Positions 24,997 through 32,613 of a stretch of DNA of 64,000 bases are shown one piece after another. Position 1 is the first letter of the stretch. Every line of letters begins with the position of its first letter. Under the pieces are notes generated by a model, which searched no databases, was not told the DNA's origin, and saw only the letters and a program-made list of their open reading frames with translations. The DNA comes from Arthrobacter ruber (GTDB lineage Bacteria > Actinomycetota > Actinomycetes > Actinomycetales > Micrococcaceae). A program made the position numbers and the translations under genes. The stretch spans positions 129,114-193,113 of the forward strand of contig NZ_PPTH01000016.1 in the NCBI RefSeq assembly GCF_002954225.1, written 5' to 3'.

Positions 24997-26360
24997 GGGG
25001 TCGCGTCCTTCGTCAGGGTGTCGATCAGGCGGTCATGGCTGCTGGTCGGGTCACCGCCGGCGTATGGCTGATCGATGGGCGTGAAGCGGATGCGCTCCAC
25101 GTGGGAGCCGACGACCCGCTCGACGCGGAGCACACCGGTTCCCAGGTCCACTTCGTCGCCGAGCTCCGGGATGCGGTCCAGTTCGTCGGTCATGTAGCCG
25201 GCGATGGTGTCGTAGTCCTCGCCCTCGGGCACGTCGATCCCGGTGCGTTCCTTCAACTCGTCCGGACGGAGCGACGCGTCGAAGGTGATGGATCTACCGG
25301 TGCGGACGACGCCGACACGGGTGCGGTCGTGCTCGTCCTCGAGTTCACCGACGATCTCCTCGATCAGGTCCTCCAGGGTGACGATACCCGCGGTGCCGCC
25401 GTGCTCGTCGGTGACGATGGCGATCTGCAGTCCCTGACCTCGCAACAACCCGAGAAGGGTGTCGACGCTCATGGATTCGGGCACCCGGAGAGGTTCGATC
25501 ATCAGCGTCTCGGCCGTCGTGATGGTCCGCGCGTCCAGGGGGACGGCGAAGGCCTGCTTGAGGTGGATGACACCGCGGATGTCGTCGTTGTCCTGACCGA
25601 TCACCGGGAAACGGGAATACCCGGTGGCAAGGGCAGTCCCGATGATGTCCGAGGCGGTGTCGGTGGTCCTGATCGAAGCCATGCGCACGCGGGGCGTCAT
25701 GACGTCGTCGGCGGTGTGGTCCGAGAACAGCAGGGTGCGGTGCAGCAGCTCCGCGTGGTCCTGATCCAGGGAACCCTCGAGCGCGGAGCGACGGACCAGG
25801 GAGCTCAGTTCCTCGGCACTGCGGGCGCCGGAGAGCTCTTCCTTCGGTTCGATGCCGAAGGAGCGGATGATCCTGTTCGCGGTGTTGTTGAACAGCAGGA
25901 TGACGGGTTTGAGGACGGTGGTGAACAGGGACTGGAACGGTACGACGAACTTCGCGGTCTGCCGCGGCAGGGCCAGCGCGAAGTTCTTGGGGACCAGCTC
26001 GCCGATCACCATGGAGAACACGGTGGCGAGGAAGATTCCCACGACGGCGCCGATCCCGGGCACGAGTCCCTCCGGGACACCGGCACCGAGCAGGGGTTCG
26101 CGCAGCAGGGAACTGATGGCCGGCTCGAAGGTATAGCCCGTGAGCAGGGTCGTCAGCGTGATCCCGAGCTGAGCACTCGACAGATGCGTCGATGTGATCT
26201 TCAGGGCCTTGATGGTCGGCTTCAGGCCCTTCTCGCCGCGCGCGTCGCGGGCTTCGAGGTCACCCCGGTCGAGGTTCACGAGCGCGAACTCGGAGGCCAC
26301 GAACATGCCGGTTCCGATGGTGAGGATCAGGCCGACGCCGATCATGACCAACTCATACAT
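24993..26360 (-). CDS. CNNM/CBS/CorC_HlyC transporter, long form
   Basis: 455-aa partner of the gene above. Order: DUF21 membrane domain (about 1-190, with GMFVASEFALVNLDRGDL), two CBS motifs (about 205-330; VMTPRVRMASI, DDIRGVIHLKQAF, TAGIVTLEDLIEEIVG), then a CorC_HlyC domain (GRSITFDASLRPDELKERTG, LGTGVLRVERVVG). Family members are implicated in Mg2+/Co2+ transport or efflux. The ATG follows a G-rich stretch (GGGGGG) acting as ribosome-binding site. The gene is first in a two-gene operon. Confidence 0.93.
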   Translation of the reverse strand: MYELVMIGVGLILTIGTGMFVASEFALVNLDRGDLEARDARGEKGLKPTIKALKITSTHLSSAQLGITLTTLLTGYTFEPAISSLLREPLLGAGVPEGLVPGIGAVVGIFLATVFSMVIGELVPKNFALALPRQTAKFVVPFQSLFTTVLKPVILLFNNTANRIIRSFGIEPKEELSGARSAEELSSLVRRSALEGSLDQDHAELLHRTLLFSDHTADDVMTPRVRMASIRTTDTASDIIGTALATGYSRFPVIGQDNDDIRGVIHLKQAFAVPLDARTITTAETLMIEPLRVPESMSVDTLLGLLRGQGLQIAIVTDEHGGTAGIVTLEDLIEEIVGELEDEHDRTRVGVVRTGRSITFDASLRPDELKERTGIDVPEGEDYDTIAGYMTDELDRIPELGDEVDLGTGVLRVERVVGSHVERIRFTPIDQPYAGGDPTSSHDRLIDTLTKDATP

Positions 26361-26502
26361 GGTGCGCCCCCCATCCTCGATCGGCCGACAGAACGGCGGT
26401 CAGGCAGGTGAGGGGCACGGGTCTATGTGATGGGGGGTCGTCCATAATGCCATCCACTCTACTGGAAGAACTCGGGAGAACGACGAGTGCGGTAGGGACC
26501 CG

Positions 26503-27720
26503 TCAGGCAGCGGTGACGACGAGCGCGGTGCTGTGGCCGCCGAATCCGAAGGCATTGGTGATGGCAGCCTTCGAGCCGGCACACCCGGTCGTGGTGCTGA
26601 TGACATTGAGGTGGATGTCCGGGTCCGGATTCTCGAAGTTGAGGGTGCCCGGAAGTTGTCCCGTCCGGAGGGCCTCGATGGTCGCGATGGCACCGAGCGT
26701 TCCGGCTCCTCCCAGCAGGTGCCCGGTCATGGACTTGGTGGAGGTGACAGGCACGTCGTTGCCGACGACCTCGGTGATCGCGCCGGCCTCGAGAAGGTCA
26801 CCGACGGGGGTGGACGTGGCGTGAGCGTGGACGAAGTCGATGTCCGACCCAGCAAGCCCGGCCGCCGTGAGGGCCTTCTGCATCACCCGGTGCTGGATGG
26901 CCTGGTCCGCGGCCACGATGTCCCCGGCGTCGGAGGTGACGGCGGCCCCGGCAATCCGACCGAGGATCCCCGCTCCTCGCGCCCGGGCGAAATCCTCCCG
27001 CTCGAGGACGATGATGCCGGCACCTTCGGCCATCACGAACCCGTTCCGGTCGCGGTCGAAAGGCCGCGACGCACCCGCCGGATCCCCCTGGCTCGTCGAC
27101 AGGGCCCGAAGCTGGGCGAACCCGCTGATCGCCAGCTCGTTGACGCAGGCGTCGACTCCCCCGGCGACGACGACGTCGACCACCCCCGACAGAATCATCT
27201 CGACACCCTGGGCGATCGCTTCTGCTCCGGAGGCGCAGGCACTCACCGGCGTCCGCGCACCTCCCTGCGCGCCGATGTCGATCGATACCCAGGCTGAAGG
27301 ACCGTTGACCATCATCTGGGTCAGCGTGTGGGGGGATACACGGCGCGAACCACCGGCATCCAGGGCCCGGATCTGGGACAGCACCGTACCCAGACCTCCG
27401 TATCCGGAACCGATCACCACGGCGAGCCTGTCAGGTTCGACGGCGGGCCTGCCGGCTTGGTCCCATGCCTCGCGCGATGCGACCAGTGACAGGTGCCCGC
27501 AGCGATCCATCCTCCGGTACTCCCTGGTGGACAGCGACGCTGCGGGGTCGGCCGTGACGAGCCCGGCGACCCGAACCGGCAGCTCCTGCGCCCACGGCTC
27601 GTGCAGGACCTCGATTCCGGACTGCCCGTCGAGAAGACCCTCCCAGGTCCGCGCAACTGTCCCCCCGAGGGGAGTCATCGCTCCCATGCCGGTCACAACC
27701 ACGCCGAGCGCATTCATCAT
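26503..27720 (-). CDS. Beta-ketoacyl-ACP synthase II-type enzyme
   Basis: 405-aa condensing enzyme of the KAS I/II type that extends acyl-ACP with malonyl-ACP. The active-site Cys is in SACASGAEA, and the two His are in HAHATSTPVGD and KSMTGHLLGGAG, giving the Cys-His-His triad. The Gly-rich FGFGGHSTALV lies at the C-terminus. Start at 27720 has AAGGA 7 nt upstream. It stands alone here: no acyl carrier protein, malonyl transferase or FabH is adjacent, so it may be an extra FabF-like enzyme rather than the main fatty-acid gene. Confidence 0.92.
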   Translation of the reverse strand: MMNALGVVVTGMGAMTPLGGTVARTWEGLLDGQSGIEVLHEPWAQELPVRVAGLVTADPAASLSTREYRRMDRCGHLSLVASREAWDQAGRPAVEPDRLAVVIGSGYGGLGTVLSQIRALDAGGSRRVSPHTLTQMMVNGPSAWVSIDIGAQGGARTPVSACASGAEAIAQGVEMILSGVVDVVVAGGVDACVNELAISGFAQLRALSTSQGDPAGASRPFDRDRNGFVMAEGAGIIVLEREDFARARGAGILGRIAGAAVTSDAGDIVAADQAIQHRVMQKALTAAGLAGSDIDFVHAHATSTPVGDLLEAGAITEVVGNDVPVTSTKSMTGHLLGGAGTLGAIATIEALRTGQLPGTLNFENPDPDIHLNVISTTTGCAGSKAAITNAFGFGGHSTALVVTAA

Positions 27721-27946
27721 CAACCCGTCCTTCTCCTGATCCACGACGGGCGTCCCGCCCGCTCGCACCGCTGCCCGACAGCGACCGCAGTACATTCAAG
27801 TACCTCACGAAAGCCGACTCGGACCCACGAAAAAGTCATTCCGCCACGCGATGTACATCGGGTTCCGAAGGGTTCGGCCGGTAGAGCCCCCGAGGATGTC
27901 CCGCGAGGACCTGGCTGAGCATCTGATGAACTCGTCGACGGACTCC

Positions 27947-27974
27947 TTTACGTCGTGGTCCTGATTCCTATACT
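27947..27974 (+). promoter_or_regulatory. Promoter of the ZIP gene (leaderless type)
   Basis: TTTACG (27947-27952) and TATACT (27969-27974) are spaced 16 bp apart; the -10 box ends 6 nt before the ATG at 27981. No ribosome-binding site is present, so the mRNA is probably leaderless. Confidence 0.65.
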
Positions 27975-27980
27975 GAGCCC

Positions 27981-28772
27981 ATGATGATGTCGCTGCTGTT
28001 CGGTGTGGTGGCTTCCAGTGCGCTGATCATCGGCGCGGTGGTCGGGGCCCGGTTCAATCTGCCCAAGCGGGTGCTGGCGATCCTCCTGTCCTTCGCTGCG
28101 GGATCACTCATCACCGCGCTGGCGTTCGAGCTGTTCGAGGATGCCTTCGAACAGGGCGGGATCTGGCGGGCTGCTCTCGGCCTACTCGCGGGCGCCCTCG
28201 TCTTCACGGTCCTGAGCGCACTGCTCGACCGGTGGGCCCAGGCCGGTTCCGACACGGAAGCGGCGGACGACTATCAGGGCAGTGCCAAACTGGACACCGA
28301 TGCCGCGGCGACCGAGGAGACATCCTCCAAAGCATCGACGCGCGGCGCGGCGGGTCTCGCCCTCCTGGCCGCTGTCACCCTGGATGGTGTACCCGAGAAT
28401 GTGGCGCTGGGCGTGGCGCTCGGAGGGGGGACCGGCGGCCTGGCCCTGCTGGCCGCGATCTTCGTGTCGAACCTCCCCGAAGCCCTCGTCGGGGCGTCGT
28501 CCATGCGCGCCCAGGGCCGGTCGATGGGGCGCATTCTCGGTCTCTGGGGCGCTTGCGCGGTACTGCTGGTCCTGGCCGTCGTGATCGGCGCCGGCCCGCT
28601 GTCCGGTGCGGACCCGGAAGCCATCTCGTTGCCCCTGGCCTTCGCTGCCGGCGCTGTGATCGCGTCCCTGGCCGACACCCTCATGCCCGAAGCCTACGAA
28701 CACGGCGGCCCCGCGGTTGCCATGAGCACCGCCGCAGGCTTCGTCCTGTCCTTCGTCCTGTCTCTCCTGTGA
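27981..28772 (+). CDS. ZIP family metal transporter
   Basis: 263-aa inner-membrane protein with about eight helices in the GufA/ZIP pattern. The metal-binding helices show TLDGVPENVALG (helix 4 type) and FVSNLPEALVG (helix 5 type), both with the expected Asn/Glu residues. A hydrophilic loop (about 80-120; GSDTEAADDYQGSAKLDTDA) is acidic rather than His-rich. It would import Zn, Fe or Mn. It is divergent from the FabF-like gene and has a clear -35/-10 promoter ending 6 nt before the ATG. Confidence 0.92.
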   Translation: MMMSLLFGVVASSALIIGAVVGARFNLPKRVLAILLSFAAGSLITALAFELFEDAFEQGGIWRAALGLLAGALVFTVLSALLDRWAQAGSDTEAADDYQGSAKLDTDAAATEETSSKASTRGAAGLALLAAVTLDGVPENVALGVALGGGTGGLALLAAIFVSNLPEALVGASSMRAQGRSMGRILGLWGACAVLLVLAVVIGAGPLSGADPEAISLPLAFAAGAVIASLADTLMPEAYEHGGPAVAMSTAAGFVLSFVLSLL

Positions 28773-28806
28773 ACGGTTGCGCCAGGTCCGGACCCGCAGG
28801 GCCCGA

Positions 28807-29559
28807 CTAGCCGCCGACCCCTTCACCCCCTGCGTGGATGAGGTCCTCGGCGATGTTCACCAGCTTCGTGCTGCTGCGGGAGCTCTCCTCCTGCAAGATC
28901 GTGAACGCGCGATGCGCACTGATCCTGTGTCGTTCCATCAGGATGCCTTTTGCCTGCCCGATGGTGTCCCGACTCCTCAGGGCCGTCTGGAGCTCCTGCA
29001 GTTTGTCCACTTTCTGTTGCAGCAGCATCCTGGTAGCAGCTAGTTCGCGACTGAGCGTGGCATCCAGCTCTGGTTCCTGGACGACCTGTGCTGCTTCTTC
29101 TGCGATGAGGACCGCCACCGAACTCACCGGGGAACCGGAGAGGGAAGGCTCGGGTAGTGAGCCGAGCAGAGGTTCGGCTGACGGTCCCGTTGGTCCGGGG
29201 CCGTCTCCCGGATCCGGTGCGGGTCGATGGGCTGAACCTGCTGGTGCCGGATCGGTCCCTACCGATGCAGTCGGCGCACCGGTGATGGAATGCACTGCCA
29301 GGACAGCAGGGGTGAGCTCGGCCACCGAGGACAGCCCGAGCGTCGTGATCGCTTCGTACAGGTGCCCTTGAACGGCGCGTAGCGGAAGAAGCAGATCGGC
29401 GGCGATGTCGTGACAGCTGTGTCCGCCGGCGACCATGGCGGCTATGACCGCTTGCCGATCGCTCAGGCCTCCTACCAGCGGTGGGAGATGCAGATTCTGG
29501 TTGGCAGCGGGGAACAGCCGCGGCGGAGCATGGGTGGGATCATCGGATACTTGCGGCAC
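28807..29559 (-). CDS. HTH (LuxR-like)-ANTAR regulator
   Basis: About 250 aa with an unusual domain pair. Residues 30-80 resemble a LuxR/GerE-type helix-turn-helix: LSDRQAVIAAMVAGGHSCHD, then LLPLRAVQGHLYEAITTLGL. A Pro/Gly-rich linker of about 60 residues follows, then a helical stretch, and residues 190-245 are an ANTAR domain (SRDTIGQAKGILMERHRISA, RAFTILQEESSRSSTKLVNI). The protein could bind both DNA and RNA. The start is uncertain; I use the GTG at 29559, which has GGGGG upstream, over a TTG at 29583 with no ribosome-binding site. It is divergent from the GAF-ANTAR gene 336 bp away. Confidence 0.8.
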   Translation of the reverse strand: MPQVSDDPTHAPPRLFPAANQNLHLPPLVGGLSDRQAVIAAMVAGGHSCHDIAADLLLPLRAVQGHLYEAITTLGLSSVAELTPAVLAVHSITGAPTASVGTDPAPAGSAHRPAPDPGDGPGPTGPSAEPLLGSLPEPSLSGSPVSSVAVLIAEEAAQVVQEPELDATLSRELAATRMLLQQKVDKLQELQTALRSRDTIGQAKGILMERHRISAHRAFTILQEESSRSSTKLVNIAEDLIHAGGEGVGG

Positions 29560-29882
29560 AGGGCCCCCTGGTCGGCATGGCAATTACGGCTCTTGCCGGG
29601 GTCTGGGGCAATCAGCTCAGCGTCGCTGGTTCTCCAGCCGGCTGTCAAGAAATCACAGGTCACCACCGGGACCGACACCCGCGCCGACCGGTGTGATCGA
29701 TGCGAGGCAACAGGCCGCAGGTCGTGGGTCAGGGCTTCATCATCCCGGAGGGAAGACCAGGTCACGCCCTGCATGCTTTCGCCCGACGGCAGACCCTGCA
29801 GGGGACGGCTCTGACGGTCATCCATAGGAACATCACTTTCACACCACCCAGTGGGCCGGCACCGGCACCTGACGGCCTGACC
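29560..29882. other. Gene-free divergent promoter stretch
   Basis: 323 bp between two divergent ANTAR genes. It contains only short open frames without recognisable motifs. The -10 box of the 29895 gene lies at its right end. Confidence 0.4.
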
Positions 29883-29888
29883 TAGACT
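29883..29888 (+). promoter_or_regulatory. -10 box of a probable leaderless promoter (GAF-ANTAR)
   Basis: TAGACT lies exactly 6 nt before the ATG at 29895, and no ribosome-binding site is present. Confidence 0.5.
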
Positions 29889-29894
29889 TCTGAA

Positions 29895-30608
29895 ATGGTG
29901 ACCACTACGCGCCCCGAGAGAATCAGCGCTGCTTTCGTCAAGCTCACCAGCACCCTCGTTGCCCCGTACGACATCCTGGAACTGCTCAACACTCTCGTCG
30001 AGCAATCCGTCAACCTGCTGGGCGCTGCCCAGGCAGGGCTGCTGCTGGCGGACCCGAATGGAGAGCTGCAGGTCATGGCCTCCACGAGCGAGGAAAGCCA
30101 GATCGTGGAGGTCCTGCAACTGCAGGCCGGTGAAGGACCGTGCATCGATGCCTACAAGACCGCCGGTGTGGTCACCGTCGACGACATCACAACGATGAAG
30201 GGCCAGTGGCCGGCCTTCCAGCGAGCTGCCCTCGATCAGGGTTTCCGTTCCGTCCACGCCATCCCCATGCGCCTTCACGGCCGTGCGCTCGGCGCGATGG
30301 GACTGTTCGGCGGGACCAGCGGAGCGCTGAGTCAGGAAGACGCCGCGATCGGGCAGGCGCTCACCGATGTGGCGACCATCGCGTTGCTTCAGGAACGCTC
30401 GCTCCGCGAAAGCCGGATCGTCAACGACCAACTCCAGCGCGCCCTGAACTCACGCATCACCATCGAGCAGGCCAAGGGCGTCATCTCCCATACCGCTGGT
30501 GTCGACATGAGTGAAGCATTCCGGCGGTTACGCAACTACGCCCGGTCCCACAACCAGACCCTGCATGACACCGCCGCGCAGGTCCTCGACCGCACCCTCG
30601 ACTTCTGA
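29895..30608 (+). CDS. GAF-ANTAR antitermination regulator
   Basis: 237-aa protein with an N-terminal GAF domain (about 15-165: LLGAAQAGLLLADPNGELQV, GEGPCIDAYKTAGVVTVDDI, HAIPMRLHGRALGAMGLFGG) and a C-terminal ANTAR domain (about 180-232: LNSRITIEQAKGVISHTAGV, EAFRRLRNYARSHNQTLHDT). It is expected to bind terminator-overlapping RNA hairpins and allow read-through when the GAF domain senses its signal. EGPC is the usual GAF motif in this subgroup. TAGACT 6 nt before the ATG suggests leaderless translation. It is convergent with the module-GAF gene, 54 bp apart. Confidence 0.93.
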   Translation: MVTTTRPERISAAFVKLTSTLVAPYDILELLNTLVEQSVNLLGAAQAGLLLADPNGELQVMASTSEESQIVEVLQLQAGEGPCIDAYKTAGVVTVDDITTMKGQWPAFQRAALDQGFRSVHAIPMRLHGRALGAMGLFGGTSGALSQEDAAIGQALTDVATIALLQERSLRESRIVNDQLQRALNSRITIEQAKGVISHTAGVDMSEAFRRLRNYARSHNQTLHDTAAQVLDRTLDF

Positions 30609-30662
30609 GCGGCTTCATGACGCCCGGGCCGTAGGGATCATCCCCGTGGGATCGGCCGGCCC

Positions 30663-31532
30663 TCAGGGCGTGCTGCGCAGCCAGATCTCGATCTGGACAT
30701 CCAGGGTCATGCGTCGGAGGTCCCGCGCATCATCCTCACTGAAGTAGCGCGGCTGCTCGTCGATGAGGCACAGCGTCCCGATCCGCCACCCGTCAGCGGT
30801 CGTGATCGGGTGACCGGCGTAGAAGCGGATGTGAGGGCCATCGACCACGAGCGGGTGGTGCCGGAACTCGGGATCCGTGCGGGCATCCATGATGACCAGG
30901 GTGCGGGGAGCTTCGATGGTTCGAGCGCACAGGGCGCTTGCGCGCGGGAGGTCCTGCCCGACGGGTCCCGCGACCGACTTGATGACCTGCCGGTCCTCGG
31001 CAACCAGGGCGATCGAGGCGGAGCTCACTCCGAAATGTTCACGCGTGCGCCGAGTGATGCGATCGAAACGGGCCTCGGCTCCTGTGTCGAGCAGGCCCGT
31101 CGCATGCAGGGCACGGCACCGCCGGTCCTCCGCTTCTGCCGCGCGCTCGTCCGCGTCACCCGCGTCCAGGCCGTCACAGGAGATTCCTCGGGGCGCCGTC
31201 ACCGCAGGCCTGTCGAACCTGTACCCGTCCGGATCGAGGACCAGAACACGCAGTGCGTCCCGGTATGGTGACCGGTCTGCGATCTGCTGAGAACTGTAAT
31301 GAGCGCCCTCTGCCAGAAGCCTGAACTCGTCGATCATCTCGTTCAAAGCGTGCGCGACCAGATCCCGGTCCACGATGGGTAGCTGTTCTGCGCCTTGAAG
31401 GTAGGCAACCACCTCTGGAAGGTCGCGTTGGCCCCCGAAACTCGCATAGGTGAACCACACCGACGTCACTTCGAGACGCGCGGACCGGAGCGATTGAACA
31501 GCCGTCCACTGTTGTACGTTCGGGCTGATCAT
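30663..31532 (-). CDS. GAF protein with N-terminal repeated module (paralog)
   Basis: 289-aa full-length paralog of the gene at 22976-23848. Residues 1-85 are the repeated module: VWFTYASFGG, VAYLQGAEQLPIVDRDLVAH, ALNEMIDEF, GAHYSS. The linker LDPDGYRFDRP is nearly identical to its paralog. The GAF domain (about 140-285) has GLLDTGAEARFDRIT, VAEDRQVIKSVAGPVGQDLP, TLVIMDARTDPEF, HIRFYAGHPI and WRIGTLCLIDEQPR. I chose the ATG at 31532 because GGAAAG lies 8 nt upstream and because the paralog starts at the same residue (MIS). No effector domain is attached. Confidence 0.85.
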   Translation of the reverse strand: MISPNVQQWTAVQSLRSARLEVTSVWFTYASFGGQRDLPEVVAYLQGAEQLPIVDRDLVAHALNEMIDEFRLLAEGAHYSSQQIADRSPYRDALRVLVLDPDGYRFDRPAVTAPRGISCDGLDAGDADERAAEAEDRRCRALHATGLLDTGAEARFDRITRRTREHFGVSSASIALVAEDRQVIKSVAGPVGQDLPRASALCARTIEAPRTLVIMDARTDPEFRHHPLVVDGPHIRFYAGHPITTADGWRIGTLCLIDEQPRYFSEDDARDLRRMTLDVQIEIWLRSTP

Positions 31533-32316
31533 GATGTCGCTTTCCAGGAACACCTGCAGTGGTCGAGTCCGCCGGTTGGAAACCCCCTTCCCGCCACCAT
31601 AGCTCCTGCCACTGACAGAACGGTGCGACGCCGGACATCGGACGCACGCGGAACCGCAGTGCCCGACGGACGACCTGAAGCTTCAGTGGAGCGCCCTCTC
31701 AGGAGGCCGGAAATCTGGGCTCCAGACCTTGACCTCCCCCTCCTGGTTCATGATCAACTGATCAGTAGGCTTAGTAGTCGGTCATGAAGCCGGCCGGCGC
31801 TCGAGCCTCTCGGGCAGGAGCCGGTGCCGTTCAGTGGACGGAACCGGCTCCTGCCCCCGCTCCAGTCCTTCCCGCTTCAAGCTCCAGCGGGGAACGGCCT
31901 GATCATGGGCTGCCCGTCGTCGGCGAGGTGCAGGCCCTGTCAGCCACCCGCGGTTCGTGCCATGAGCGGCACCACGGATCCCTGAAGCGACCCCTGATGG
32001 TCCTGGGTCGTCAGAGAATCGAGCACCGACCCGTGATGAGCCTCACCGCGTGCACGCATGCCCGTCCTGAATCACGCAGCATGCCCAGAAGGATGGACGT
32101 TTCGTCGATGCGACAGGGCACTCCGGTGCCGCCGGCTGCACCGAAGGCACGAAAAGCACGGTTACGGGAGTGCTACTCAGTGCTGATTGCTCGTGGAAGC
32201 AGAGGGTAAAATCGACCGTACGAGGTGTCTATCTGGAGCTCGTCCGGTTCTCCAGTGTGTTTTGAAGAGCACAGACACGTTCCACTTCCCGGTCACACGC
32301 CCGATTAGGCATTTTC
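31533..32316. other. Long gene-free stretch with an orphan hairpin
   Basis: 784 bp without a gene I can support. An open frame at 31784-32209 (+) has a Pro/Ala-rich, then Arg-rich composition and no recognisable motif, so I do not call it. The hairpin at 31811-31855 lies here without a gene ending next to it. Confidence 0.45.
31811..31855. terminator. Orphan terminator-like hairpin
   Basis: Two 19-nt arms (GGGCAGGAGCCGGTGCCGT and its near complement) pair with one mismatch around a 7-nt loop TCAGTGG. No annotated gene ends nearby on either strand, so it may end an unannotated small RNA. No T-run follows on either side. Confidence 0.55.
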
Positions 32317-32613
32317 ATGACCCAGCAAACCCAACAGCGCAGCGCCTGGCGGGCAGCCCATGCGGCAGGCCTGACGGCCAGTGATCTCTGGCTGCACTAC
32401 TACAGTGTCGGCGGCGCCCTCGAGCCCCTCGAGTTGGACGCGTACCTGCACGGCATGTACCTGTTGCCCCAGAGCGAACGGAACAGGGTCGCTGTGGCAC
32501 TCAACGAGCTGATCGATGACCTGCCCCCACGCCCCCGGGCGGACTTCGTGGACGATGTCTCCCCGACCACGGTGTCGGATCACCCGCAGCCTCCACCAGC
32601 GTCATCGGAGTGA
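32317..32613 (+). CDS. Stand-alone copy of the repeated module, coupled to a hydrolase
   Basis: 98-aa cytoplasmic protein. It has the full module: AAGLTASDLWLHYYSVGG, LDAYLHGMYLLPQSERNR, VALNELIDDLPPRPRADF, and it shares the LPPRPRA...DD.SP tail only with the gene at 3088-3363. Its stop overlaps the GTG start of the tandem alpha/beta hydrolase by 4 nt (GTGA), so the two are translationally coupled and probably work together. The start has only a weak AGG ribosome-binding site. The function is unknown. Confidence 0.8.
   Translation: MTQQTQQRSAWRAAHAAGLTASDLWLHYYSVGGALEPLELDAYLHGMYLLPQSERNRVAVALNELIDDLPPRPRADFVDDVSPTTVSDHPQPPPASSE

Noticed and set aside
29559..29583. TTG start at 29583 for the HTH-ANTAR gene
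   Set aside because: No ribosome-binding site before it, while the GTG at 29559 has GGGGG close upstream.
31784..32209. 141-aa plus-strand open frame in the 784-bp gap
   Set aside because: Composition changes from Pro/Ala to Arg/Ser-rich, no ribosome-binding site, and it runs through the orphan hairpin. No recognisable motif.
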